Source: Cheiracanthium punctorium (taxonomy: Eukaryota > Arthropoda > Arachnida > Araneae > Cheiracanthiidae). From it: a stretch of DNA of 64,000 nucleotides. The notes below the pieces were generated by a model that saw nothing but the letters and a program-made list of their open reading frames with translations, was not told the origin of the DNA and made no database searches. The stretch is from assembly GCA_038373885.1 (NCBI GenBank), contig JAWZYV010013183.1, positions 248,001-312,000 of the forward strand, read 5' to 3'. The number at the start of each line of letters is the position of its first letter. Position 1 is the stretch's first letter. The translations under genes were made by a program, and so were the position numbers. Below are positions 1-10,969 of this stretch, piece by piece.

Positions 1-958
1 GAAAAAGAACCTGTCAGATGATTACACCCCAAAAAATAAATAATAATAATCTCAACATATAATATAAACGTTGTAGGAATTCTTAGGAACCTATATTACT
101 ACTAGAAGATAATGTTCGTTGTGGAGGAAATTACAACGGGCGCTAGAAAAACATTTGCCCAATATATTTAATCTAAACCCAATATATTTAATCTATTTCC
201 ACCTAAAATAAATAACTTATTCAATTCTTATTATATACCGGAATCGAAATTGCATCCTCTTTTGAAAACGCGTAGATACTTTTCGTAATCGAAAAATTGC
301 GTTTTGTGGGAACAGCTCTTCATATCAATGCTTCATATCAAGGAAATAGTTTTATTTCCGAAAGAAAAATTAAAATGGATAATCTCGAAAAGCTATTTAA
401 ACGATAATCGTCATTTTACCTTTATAATCGTTATTTTTCCCTTCAAAGCCTCACGACCGTGACTTCAATAAGACGTCAATGTCACTTACGACACCTAATT
501 TTGCCATGCAAATTATTATAGCTTTTCTTACTCTCGGAACTAAAATAAAGATAAAAGTAGCCAAAAATTGCTTTAAAATTAGGGAACTCAGATTCAGGAA
601 AAATTCAGAATTTTAAAGTAGCGCAGATTGTTTTCTATATATTTTTTTACATAATCATAAAAATAATTACGTAAAGCCGAAAGCTTATGTTGAAGCCGAT
701 CGCTACAACGGTGTGAATTTTATTACGTTTTTAGACAATAACTTTTTAATCTGTTTGATTAATGACGGTGAAAGTTTTGCTTTGGAATGCTTGAACCGAA
801 ATTGTGAGATAGTTAGTAAGTCAATGATCAGCATGACTACATACTTGGATAAAAATTCACAGAAAGGGTTAAAAGAAATTCGGAAAAAAAAACTGATTAT
901 AGTGTTTATTCCCCCAAATCAATCTTTTAATTCATAAGCATAAATAAAAGACTGAAAA
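1..958. other. AT-rich flank, no gene seen
   Basis: This left flank is AT-rich host DNA without a recognisable gene. The only long reading frame (about 713-937) has no start context, no recognisable domain and low-complexity composition, so I do not call it. A short direct repeat of a 'cccaatatatttaatct' type occurs at about 158-195. Confidence 0.6.
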
Positions 959-1126
959 AATAAAAACTTTGTGAAAAAAACACACACATAAAATGTTACT
1001 TATAACACGATACGATTGTTTCGACCAAAATTTCTTTCGATCTTCATCAGTCCAAGCCCTTTGTCTCGCAAAACAAAGGGAACTAATTGGAAAAGATAAA
1101 CAAACAGCATGTTGCCACATAGAAAA
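959..1126 (-). repeat. Left copy of an older inverted repeat flanking the Polinton
   Basis: The reverse complement of this segment matches 19793-19955 with scattered mismatches, visibly more diverged than the Polinton TIRs. It lies outside the 6-bp target duplication, so it belongs to the pre-insertion locus. On the - strand it contains CTGATGA at 1050-1044, then a GATC/GGTC pairable stem, then GAAAC at 1022-1018. That order resembles a hammerhead ribozyme core with one extra A. Hammerhead motifs are known from Penelope-like elements and retrozymes. Membership of either family here is inference. Confidence 0.7.
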
Positions 1127-1178
1127 AAGAAAAATATATATATGATATGCTGTCATGTATGGTGTTTATAAAAAAATT

Positions 1179-1184
1179 GATGTT
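1179..1184. other. Left target-site duplication GATGTT
   Basis: GATGTT directly precedes the left terminus AGTAGTAAGG and is repeated exactly at 19569-19574 after the right terminus. Six-base duplications are characteristic of Polinton/Maverick integration by a retroviral-type integrase. Confidence 0.93.
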
Positions 1185-1216
1185 AGTAGTAAGGGCAGGC
1201 TTGTATGCGGCGGAAG

Positions 1217-1250
1217 TGACGTCATAAGGGGGCGTGGCCTAATGACGTCA
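1217..1250. promoter_or_regulatory. Paired CRE-like palindromes near the left tip
   Basis: TGACGTCA occurs at 1217-1224 and 1243-1250, each followed by AGGGGGCGTGGCC-like GC boxes. A third copy lies at 2556-2563. Mirror copies occur in the right TIR. TGACGTCA is the consensus site for ATF/CREB bZIP factors. Use as a promoter element or as terminus recognition by the integrase is inference. Confidence 0.45.
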
Positions 1251-1282
1251 TAGGGGGCGTGGCCGGAAGTGACGGCACGAGT

Positions 1283-1400
1283 GGAGTTGAGTTGTTTACC
1301 TCCTGCTGGTTGAGTTGTTTTCCTCCTGCTTGTTGAGTTGTTTGCCTCCTGTTGGTTGAGTTGTTTTCCTCCTGGATGGTTGAGTTGTATTTTAGCTGGA
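1283..1400 (+). repeat. Minisatellite in the left TIR (about 5 units)
   Basis: Tandem units of about 23-25 bp with the core GTTGAGTTGTTTTCCTCCTG, in five copies, the last one diverged. The mirror array in the right TIR has about four units, which accounts for most of the 18-bp length difference between the two TIRs. Confidence 0.85.
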
Positions 1401-1823
1401 TCGTTTTATTTTCGTAGAAGGTTACGAGGGTATTTTTTCACAGGGTGGCATCACTGAATTTCTTTTCACGGAATGGCAACGGGGTTTAGTTTCGGTATGG
1501 GACTTAGAAATTTTCGCAGAATCTTTGGCCAGAATTTGCAACTGCTTTTAATTTATTTTAGTTAATTTTAATTAATTATTAATTAATTTTAGTGCTTTCG
1601 TCTGATATTGAATTTTGAGTGCTGCCATCTAGTGTCATGTTTAGGAACTACCTTTTTAGTTTTGGAATGGGACTTGGAATCTTTTAGAGCTTGGACCTGA
1701 TTTTAATGAATTATTTAATTAATGAATTTTAATTAATTAATATTAGTGCTGCCATCTATTATTGAATTTTAGAAATAATTTATGAACTTGGATTTATTTT
1801 TAAAAATTATTTTATTTTACACT

Positions 1824-1902
1824 TGCCGGCAGTGGGATTCGAACCACGTACCAGTGGGTCCGAAGTCCGAAGCCCTATCGACCTGGCTGGTCGGGGCCCG
1901 AC
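1824..1902 (-). other. tRNA-like segment in the left TIR
   Basis: On the - strand this reads as a tRNA-like stretch. An A-box-like AGCCAGGTCGATAGGGC is followed about 40 nt later by a perfect B-box GGTTCGAATCC, and the two outer ends are partly complementary (GTCGGGC with TGCCGGC). I cannot fold a clean anticodon stem, so a functional tRNA gene is unlikely. An internal RNA polymerase III promoter or tRNA-derived insert is more likely. Confidence 0.5.
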
Positions 1903-2009
1903 TTAATATCGCTAAAGATTGAAGTGTTTTTTTTTTTTAGTTTCGGAATACGGACTTGGAAAAATTTTCGCCGATAACATGCGGACTTGTGATTTTTTCT
2001 AGAAAGTGG

Positions 2010-2784
2010 CACGTGGGAACGAGTGTAAAACGAGTTGTAGTTAATTAGTAAATAATTATTGTCGTTTTTTTTCTCGAGAGTTACACATGGTAACGAGTGT
2101 ATATTGGTAAATTAAAATAGCTTAATTAAGACAACTAGTTATTCCTGAGTGTGAATGAAAAACCACGTGACAGTCTTCATGCGCAGAATTAATGAACTAT
2201 ATTTCATTAATTAATAAGTGCGATTGAATCTGTACGTTACTTGACTTGATACGTTTTCTGCCCCCACGTGCTACCAAAATTGGATTGTACTTGTTTGACT
2301 TATTATTATTATTAATGCGATATTGAAATTAATTAATCCAATTAACATGGTTACGTATTAATAATCTGTATTAAGAGTGATAATTAATTAATGTGGTGTA
2401 TTTACTATCGAATGTAATGCACGTGTTTAATATTCATCGAAAAGAAAATCGCTAAGTCGGAAGTAACCACGTGTTTTCGGTATTGCATCATCATGCTTGC
2501 TGTAACGCGTTTCCAACATGACGGTTCGAAACCCCCTCCAGGTGGGTGGATCTGTTGACGTCACTGTCTGCTCGGAGGCGTGGCTACCGACTGCGCTGGC
2601 CAATCGCGGAGGGAATTACGTTAGACGGAAGGGTTGAGCTGGTTTTATTTCAAGATTTGGAGTGAATGGCAACAGTGAGAGTGGAAAAAGTTTTACATTT
2701 CGAGATTGGCAACACCCTGTGTATCTCAGTTGCTCGTGTTTATTTTGGTGTGTGTTGGTGCTAAGCTAATTTTAATAACACGTG
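2010..2784. promoter_or_regulatory. E-box (CACGTG) cluster upstream of PolB
   Basis: The palindrome CACGTG occurs at 2010, 2164, 2265, 2420, 2468 and 2779, that is six times in 775 bp of AT-rich sequence. The last copy is 34 bp upstream of the PolB start codon. CACGTG is the class B E-box bound by bHLH factors such as Myc/Max and USF. A regulatory role is inference from density and position. Confidence 0.45.
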
Positions 2785-2817
2785 TTGGATTTTTACTGTT
2801 TGTAACATTTTGAAAAG

Positions 2818-5800
2818 ATGTCTTCCCGCAAACGATCATCGGATGATTATGAATGGGTGAGTACTTTTCTTTATTTATTTTTAATTATGATAGCATGATT
2901 AAATATGTTAACACTGTTCTTAGAATATGTATATATTCTAGAGTTTATTTATATCGTAATATTACTTCAGTAATTCTTAGTTTTTAAAATAAATATATAA
3001 TGCGACGTTATAGCCAAATATGGGATAACGGCCAAAATATTCTCATTGTTCAAATAGCTATGTATACTGATTTACATAGCGACCGTTTTGAATGGTCAAG
3101 AATTTGGCCTGCTCGCAGCGTCATCCTAGTGGCGAGTTAAAATAATAATGCATTGCAGTGTCATCTATGTGGTGAGTAACATCAAAAGGAAACGCAGTTA
3201 GAATATATTCTTCGTGCTCAAATGTGTAAGTATAAAAAATTTTATGCCGATCGGTCGAACGGTATAGAAGTTGATGCTTTTGCAGCGCCATTTAGCGGCA
3301 AGTTACAGCAAAATGGATAGTGAAAAATGTTCTCCGTGTTCTAATATTCGCGTGTACCAAATTTCATGGAAATCGGTTGGACGATATTCGCATAGCAAAC
3401 GGCTAAACGGAATAGAATTCAACGTTGTGCTGCGGCACCAAGTGGCAAGTTAAAGAAAACGGATAGCATAAAAACCTTCTCCATCATAAAAGACTTAGGT
3501 GAACCAAATTTCATCGTGCAACGGTGCTCAACGGTGCTGGAGTTTTTCAACCTCATAAACACATACCAACATTCATTTTTATCTATAACCAGTGTTATTA
3601 TATATCCCAGTCTCAAATAAAATCCAGTTTCAAATCTAAGCCTCGCCAAAGTGCCAACATACGCCATTTTGCAAGAGTTTTTTCAGGGAATCATTCGAAG
3701 CATCGCAGCAATCAATATGGGAAATGGTTCGACCGCCAAAGAGTAGCCAAAGAGAGTTATTTGAAAATTGGAATCCCTTAATACAGCCGATTTTTTTTTT
3801 TAAATTATCAACTATAATGTGTTTTATTCATCGTTACTCCGATGTACTAAATGAGAAGATTTCAATTTTCTGAAATTTGGCGGAATTCCCTCAACTTAAA
3901 TCAATGTACTCAATTGGCGAGAATTCTGAAGTTAGATCGCTTGAAATCCCTTAATAACTGCATTATTTCTTCATGGATCATTAAAATTTAACGCTGTATT
4001 CTAATAAAACCTTTGCACTTGTTTCCAAAAATCTATTTCCTTAAGCTCTCAATAAATTGCGCAAAGCCGAAAACTGTGCAAACCGCTAGAACTCACTTAC
4101 TCAAAATCCATATTTCAGCCATTTTATTTTTTCGCCAAACTAAAAGAATTTACACATTAGCCTCGGAATCTTCAATTCTTATTGTTTTGCGTGTAAAGCA
4201 TTACATTCCTGCTCTGATTTCCCATGCACACGATATTATAATTTAAAAAAAAATAACCTGACGAATATAAACTAAAAAAAAAAAGCATTATTATTCTTTT
4301 ATTTTTACTTTGAGAAATATGTAAATATCCAATGCTATTTATTTATATATTTACCACGTGTTCTTTTATACCGTTTTGAAATAGTGAGCTAAGTACTAAC
4401 AAGTTTCTCTTATAACGATGATAGTAATTCTAATCCATTGTATGTATTTTTATACAAAGTTAATTGCTTATAAATAATAATTTTTAGAATAAACCAGGTC
4501 CTTCCAATGCACAAGATACCTATGCTGAAGATTTGGATGATGATGAGTCTGTAAGAATGTTAATTATTTTTTTTTAATTTCTACTTGCATGCAAATTTAG
4601 TTCCTCAACAGAAAATAAACACATTGTTAATGATGCTTTTTTTTATTATTAGTTTCCTAGGGCGTACTCTCAAGTACGCTATCAAGATCACCTTTACGAT
4701 TCTGACTTTGATGATGATAGTTTCTTTGTGAGTATTTCGCTTTTATTATCAGATGCAAGCATTTATTTATGTGTTGCCTAATTTTCCACGTATACTCATT
4801 CATTGTGTATGTTATAATTACAGATCGAAACCCAACAACAAAACTTCTTAGAAGTTGAAGAGGTACGTTTATATTATTTTAAACTTGATATATTTTTAAT
4901 GTTAAACTTATGTTTTTTATTTACTGAAAATACGCTATGTTTTTAATTTAGTGTTATGGAGAATCAACCCAGTTTATGGATGAATGCACGCAATTCTTTC
5001 ACCATTTGCCTTTGTATTATCAAGTGGGCTCTGGATTTGAAGTATGTTTTCTTTTTGTGTGTGTGTGTGTGTGTCTTTCCTATTATTGGTTTATTTATCT
5101 TTATGTAAGGTATTTTTTTAATGCTGTTTTTATTTATTAAATAGACTAAACCTGGGACATCGACTGCAGGTGCTCCTGTTTACATCGAAAATGACGATGA
5201 TTCTAGCAATCATATTGATGTAGGTTTTATTGTTTTATGTTTTGTGCATGTTATTTTGTTTCTACAAAAAAAAAAAGAATTAATCTTATAATCTTCATTT
5301 TTTATTTTATTTAGTTGCAAGATGCATTGATTATAGAGGAGAGATCTAGGAGGCAAATTAAAAAGTATCAGGCTGAAGAGGTTACGTTTAGGGCGATAGT
5401 TGATCCTGATAAATTGCCGGAAGAATTGAGAAGAAACCCGTTATTAAGTACTATCGGAATTGTAAGACAACTCTTCAGTCAGTTGCGCGATCGTTGTATC
5501 GCCAAATTAAATCCAACGGATTTAATACGTATTTGTATTCAAGCAGATGGTTTGGATAAACCAATATCCACATCTTTGATGCCTGTGTCAACATTCACCG
5601 TAGAAAAAATTTTGTCCTGCATTTCAAAAGTTCTACAGTCTAAGGAGGAAATTAGATTAGATTCCAATTTCTCAATAGATGTTGCATCGATTGGTAGGGA
5701 TGTTGGTGCTGGACCTACAAATAGAAGAGTTATAAACGTGGAAGTAGACCGTCTGAAAAAGAAGTCAGTTTTCACAATTCCACCTGATGAGGAAGGATTG

Positions 5801-7481
5801 TGCTGTGCAAAGGCAATTGTATACGCCTTAGCCCATTTGAATAAAGACGAAAAGGCGATAAATGCTCTACGGGACCGTAGACGTCCCGCTTTATTAAACA
5901 GAGCCCGTGCATTACATGCCGCTGCGGGAGTTGTTTTAGGTCCCTGCACCTATTCCGAAATTGCGATTTTTGAGGCACATCTTAATGTGCAAATAGTCGT
6001 CATTTCGACAGACTCTTCAAATAAGGTATATTTACTTTTATAATTTAACATATTAAAATTATGTTGTATGTATGTGTGACTTTGATCGAAAAAAAAAATA
6101 CTCTTATTTAGGTTTCATACAAGGGAGTGAATAGAGCTAAAAGGGTCAACTTGTGGTTGCACGATCAACATTATGACGTGATCAAAAGTTTAAAGGGTTT
6201 TTATGGCAGCAACTTCTATTGCGAAGCATGCGAAAAACCCTATGATCACGTCGAAAGACACAACTGTTCCATGACTTGTCATGTTTGTCGTAGACTGGAT
6301 TGTGCAGCAGGCTTTGCGCAAACATGCAATGACTGTGATCGAATATGCAGATCGAGAGAATGTTTTCTTGCCCATAAATCTGTGTCGGGAAACCAGCAGT
6401 TGTCTTTGTGTGATAAGGTAAGAAACGATTTAGTTTTAGGTTCGTATTAATTTCTGTGTTTAAAAAAAATTCTATTGTTAATATTTCTTTTTTTTATAAA
6501 CTAGATATATCAATGCAAATTATGCTTCAGCGTCATCGATAGGCGTGATTGTCCTAAGCATAAACATCGCTGTGGAACTTCACGTTGTCCTTCGTGCAAA
6601 GAGTTCGTAGTTTCAACAGAGCACCGATGTTTTCTGAAACCCGTCGATGCCAAACCAGAATCCAATAAATTGATTTTTTTTGATTTTGAAAGCGATCAAG
6701 AAGAAGGGGAACACGTTGTCAACTTTGCTTTAGCACAATACGCAAACGGCGATGAGCACGTGTTCAAAGGGTACGAAGCCTGCAAACATTTCTGTTCTTG
6801 GCTATTCCGCCCAGAACATAAAGGATTTACAGCTGTTGCACACAATATGAAGGCGTAAGTTGTTGATATTATTATTATTATTCTATTGTTGCTTGTTGAA
6901 ATAACATTTTTAATTTGCCTTCTTTTTTATTACAGATATGACGGGCAGTTTTTATTACGATGGCTGTTGGATCAGGGAACGACTCCTGAAATAATACCTT
7001 GTGGTTCCAAAATAATGTCACTGAACCTCAAAACACTGGGTATTAAAATTATTGACTCCCTAAACTTTTTGCCTATGGCATTATCAAAACTGCCATCTTG
7101 TTTTGGACAGTCTGAGTTAAAAAAAGGGTACTTTCCCCATTTCTTTAATATTAAAGAAAATCAAGATTATGTCGGACCTCTTCCTGACCCCAAACATTAT
7201 AGTCCGGACACGATGTCTACTTCATCTCGGAAAGCATTTCAAGAATGGTATGAAGAGCACAAAAACGATACGTTTGACTTCAAAAAAGAAATACTAGAGT
7301 ATTGTCGGTGAGTACTTTATTTGTATATGATTATTTTTAAATTAGTGATTAATCAATGGTTTTGTTGTTAACATTGATATTTCATTAATTTTATAGTTCG
7401 GATGTAGATATTCTTCGAAAGTGTTGTTTGGAGTTTAGAAAGCAGTTTATAGAAGTTGGTGGAGTGGATCCTTTTCGGTAA

Positions 7482-7523
<42 letters not shown>

Positions 7524-10009
7524 CCTTCTGTAATTTTAGATATTACCAATCTGTATGTTCATGTACAGTTTAATGAGTTTAGCCTTTTTTTTTCCAGCTA
7601 TATAACGATTGCATCCGCCTGTATGGCAGTTTTTAGAGCAAATCACGTTTCGCATAAAACGATTGCCATGGTTCCTGTGAGAGGATACCTTAATTCTACA
7701 AATTATTCGATCGATTCTATAAGATGGTTGGATTTCCTGTCCCATAAAAAAGGAATAAAAATTCTTCATGCCTTAAACGGACTTGGAGAAAGGAAAATTG
7801 CAGGGTTTTCTGTGGATGGTTTCTGCGAGCAAACCAACACCGTCTACCAGTATCATGTATGTCGTACTCTTGCTACATTATTTTATCAGTGTTTATTGTA
7901 ATTTTTCATTGAGTTAAGAGTTTATGTGTGTTTTTTTTTGTACGAAATAGGGATGTTTTTTTCACGGCTGTCCAACGTGTTACGATAAAGATATAGTTAA
8001 CCCGGTTAATAAAATAACCATGGCAAATCTCTTGAAAAAAACAAAAGAAACGACAAACAAGATCCGAGCGAATGGGTGTCACGTCGTCGAAAAGTGGGAA
8101 CACGACTTCATAAAAGAAAAAGGAGAGACAGAATTGCAGAATTTTCTCAAAGAGCATTCATTGTGTGATCGACTAGATCCACGAGATTCGTTTTTTGGCG
8201 GTAGAACGAACGCCTTAAAACTATTACACCAAGGACCGTCTAAGTACGTTGATTTTACGTCGTTGTATCCATGGGTAAGTTTTAATTGTTTAGCACTGTA
8301 TATGATACTCTTATATAAATTTCTCAACTTTAGTAATTACTCACACTATTATGATTTTATATTTTACTTTTAGGTGAACAAATATTGTAGATACCCTGTA
8401 GGGCACCCTACGATTATAACAGAAAATTTTGACGCTATAGATAATTATTTCGGCATCATAAAGTGCAAAGTTTTACCCCCCAGAAAGCTACATTTACCTG
8501 TTTTGCCATTCCGCTGTCAGGGTAAGCTGATGTTCCCACTATGTCGTGTTTGCTGTGAGAACTTCATACAATCCGACTGTCATCATTCAAACGACGAACG
8601 GTCTTTTGTCGGAACATGGGTGACGGAGGAGCTTAAAAAGGCGGTCGAAAAAGGTTACCAGATTACTAAGGTCAGTTAGTAATTATATTAAGACAAATTA
8701 TTTGTTTTATTGTTTTAATCATTTAAAATTCTCATACATTACCTTTTTTTATTTTATGTTATTTATTTTTTCAGATATATGAAGTTTACAATTTTGAAAA
8801 CAGTTCCGATTCCCTGTTCCGATCGTATATAGACCTTTTCCTAAAAATCAAACAGGAAAGCAGTGGATGGCCACCAAATTGTGTTACATCGGAACAAAAA
8901 ACCAATTACATTAAGGAATATTTGGAAAGGGAAGGTGTAAAGTTGGATGGAAATTTAGTTTCAAAAAATCCGGGAAGACGCCAAGTTGCCAAGTTGGCTT
9001 TAAACAGTTTTTGGGGACGGTAAGTTGCTTTCTTGCGATACATTACATTTTACTCGATTATTTGTGAAATATACATTGTTCATGAGGAATTTTCTTTCTT
9101 TTTTCAGTTTTGGGATGAAATTAAATAAACCCCAAATTAAGTATGTAAATACCTTGGAAAATTTTAACAAAATGCTGTTCGATCCTACGAAAGAGGTGAT
9201 TATGCAATTTTTCTTTTTTATTTATTTACCTATTTAATATATCTTCATTTATTTTTACATTTATAATTAAAATATGCTAAAGAAATATATATATTTTAGA
9301 TTAAAGACGTCTATTTCCCAACTTTTGAAGTTGCTGCTGTGCATTTTGAAAATAAAAAAGAATTTGTACAGCAGGATACGACGACAAATGTTTTCATAGC
9401 AGCATTCACAACTGCCTGGGCGAGATTAAAATTATACGAGGAGATGGAGAAGTTAGGAGAGGCAGTTCTGTATCATGATACAGACAGTATCATCTACGCA
9501 TCGAATGGTGTGAACGATCCTCCTTTAGGGAATTTCTTGGGAGACTTCACGGATGAACTGAACGGTGACACGATAAAGACATTTGTATCAGGTATTTACT
9601 CTTTCTGTCTTTTAAATAATATAAATAAGTAAACAAATTAAATCTATTCTCTATTCATATTATAATTCAGTGTATATATATATATATATATATTTATTTA
9701 TAATTTTTTCTCGTTTAAGGTGGTCCCAAAAATTACGCATACGAGACGGTTACAGATAAAACAGTGTGCAAGGTTCGAGGATTCACGCTTAATTTTAAAA
9801 ATTCCCAAATCATAAATTTTAATGCCCTTAAATCACTGATTTCAAACTTTGATAAGGACGCTGTTATACCATTATGTAATCCGTCTAAAATCACACGTGA
9901 TGCCAAAAGAAGAAAGGTTGTCAACAAGCAAGAAACCAAACTGTACCGCCTTGTGTATGACAAGAGAGTTGTGAAGCAAGATTTGACCACTTTACCGTAC
10001 GGATTTTAA
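2818..10009 (+). CDS. POLB: Protein-primed family B DNA polymerase, 18 exons
   Basis: This is the replicative polymerase of the element. The exons are 2818-2856, 4488-4550, 4653-4727, 4824-4862, 4952-5041, 5145-5219, 5315-6025, 6112-6417, 6505-6854, 6936-7307, 7397-7477, 7598-7856, 7951-8274, 8374-8670, 8775-9019, 9108-9195, 9300-9591 and 9720-10009. All introns are GT..AG and the total is 3996 nt (1331 aa plus stop). The N-terminal region is acidic. An OTU-protease-like segment follows (GLCCAKA at about 288-294, HDQHYDVI at about 381-388), then Cys/His pairs resembling zinc ribbons (about 400-510). The exonuclease motifs are FFDFES (D526, E528), HNMKAYD (579-585) and YCRSD (Y705, D709). The polymerase motifs are DFTSLYPW (921-928), NSFWGRFGM (1104-1112), YHDTDS (D1198, D1200) and PKNY (K1239, Y1241). 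The C-terminus TLPYGF is typical of the family. The start was chosen as the first ATG after the TIR with a following donor GTGAGT. Confidence 0.95.
2857..4487 (+). other. PolB intron 1 with diverged tandem repeats
   Basis: At 1.63 kb this is the longest intron of the gene. From about 3060 to 3540 it holds four diverged copies of a 110-150 bp unit containing GCGCCATTTAGCGGCAAGTT-like and CAAATTTCATGGAAATCGGT-like blocks. Similar CAAATTTCAT..AATCGGTC strings occur in dispersed arthropod repeats. The rest (3780-4487) is AT-rich without an identifiable feature. Confidence 0.6.
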
Positions 10010-10342
10010 TTTTTTTAAATTTATATTTGTATATATGTATTTATATGTCATAGGAAAAGTAGGCCTTCTGGGGATATCCCGCCTTTAAAGGGGATAAACG
10101 CGCCACCTGCTGTACTCCTGTGAGTGGTGGGGAAACCAGCAGTTTTTTTTTGTTTTTTTTTTAAATTTATTTGCAGAAATGAAGATGCCGTGGAAATGAG
10201 ATTGAAACAGAAATAAAGGTAAGTAAAATGAAAAGACACAAATATTTGTAAAAGTAAATAACTTTATTTTAATAATAATGAAAGTTACAGCATTCTCTAT
10301 TTTTTTTTTTTAATACAATTTTCAGAATTACAGATGTGAATT
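10010..10342. other. Convergent 3' ends with palindromic GC-rich block
   Basis: This spacer separates the PolB stop from the last late-gene stop. A + strand AATAAA lies at 10212-10217. A - strand AATAAA (TTTATT on +, 10263-10268) probably serves the late cluster. Between them, 10051-10140 is GC-richer than its surroundings and carries palindromes in series: AGGCCT, GGGATATCCC (10071-10080) and CCTTTAAAGG (10082-10091), then a CTGCTG...CAGCAG stem. No gene is supported here. Confidence 0.6.
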
Positions 10343-10969
10343 TTACAGTGTTAACCATTGTTTTGGAGTTACAATTTTGTCTTTGACAGTCTTTTGCACT
10401 TTTCTTTTAGCAACTTTTGGTCTTGCATACATTTTTTTAACACCTGTTAAGTAAGTATTCTTCACAAGTTCTGGGGGAAAGTGCACAGTGTTCAGTACAT
10501 CTTGAAACTGATCAAATGCCGCGGGTCTTTTCATTCTGTTTCTTAATAGAAAATTGATGAGTTCGACTATGTCCGAGCCAGGGATGACGCCTTCTTCTAA
10601 TTTGAGTTCTTTATTTGGAGTCCACGAAATTTTGTTCTGTTCTAAAAAGTTTAGTATATTCTGAGCTGTTTTTTTATGTTTCACAGGAACCGTTTTCAAT
10701 ACATCACCTTCTATATCCAAAATATTTTCTTGAGTAGAATTAGAGGGTATTTCCTCATCAGCACTTTTTTTCACAGGTTTAACTGAGTTGGCATTCGGAA
10801 ACGTTGCATATTTTTGCAGTGCTTGAATGTATAATTTAGCTTTTTCATTTTCATTCATTTTACTTTTCAGGATGTGTTGAATCTGTGTATCCAATTCGCT
10901 CAAATGTTCTTCTTCAAATTGGTGCATACGATCTACTGGTACGAGAGCGTATTTCTTAGCGTGTTCCAT
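10343..10969 (-). CDS. Polinton accessory protein, alpha-helical, 208 aa
   Basis: This is the last gene of the late cluster. The N-terminal third (about 15-60) is charged and helix-prone, with a coiled-coil look (EEEHLSELDTQIQHILKSK). The middle is polar and low-complexity. At about 100-175 there is a compact segment with KISWTPNKEL and IPGSDIVELINFLLRNR, which I recognise as a pattern recurring in uncharacterised proteins of animal Polintons. The C-terminus is strongly basic. The start overlaps the end of the preceding gene by 14 nt. Its role is unknown. A structural or scaffold-like virion protein is possible by context. Confidence 0.8.
   Translation of the reverse strand: MEHAKKYALVPVDRMHQFEEEHLSELDTQIQHILKSKMNENEKAKLYIQALQKYATFPNANSVKPVKKSADEEIPSNSTQENILDIEGDVLKTVPVKHKKTAQNILNFLEQNKISWTPNKELKLEEGVIPGSDIVELINFLLRNRMKRPAAFDQFQDVLNTVHFPPELVKNTYLTGVKKMYARPKVAKRKVQKTVKDKIVTPKQWLTL

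Larger units (their letters stand above)
1185..2760 (+). repeat. Left terminal inverted repeat of the Polinton
   Basis: About 1576 bp matching the reverse complement of 18011-19568 with only scattered differences. The match stops at TGTGTTGGTG (2751-2760), just before the PolB leader. It begins AGTAGTAAGGGC. It contains CRE-like TGACGTCA palindromes near the tip, GGGGCGTGGCC boxes, a 23-26 bp minisatellite, a tRNA-like segment on the - strand, many TTAATTAA-type runs and several CACGTG E-boxes. As PolB starts only 58 bp beyond it, this repeat probably supplies the PolB promoter. Confidence 0.96.

Noticed and set aside
713..937. Open frame in the left flank
   Set aside because: No ATG-based start, no domain, AT-rich low-complexity composition.
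5539..5949. 136-codon - strand frame inside PolB exon 7
   Set aside because: Antisense shadow of the polymerase; no domain resemblance.
10048..10239. Small - strand frame or alternative last PolB exon at the convergence block
   Set aside because: PolB already ends in the family-typical TLPYGF; the alternative join needs a weak donor and gives a short unrecognised tail.
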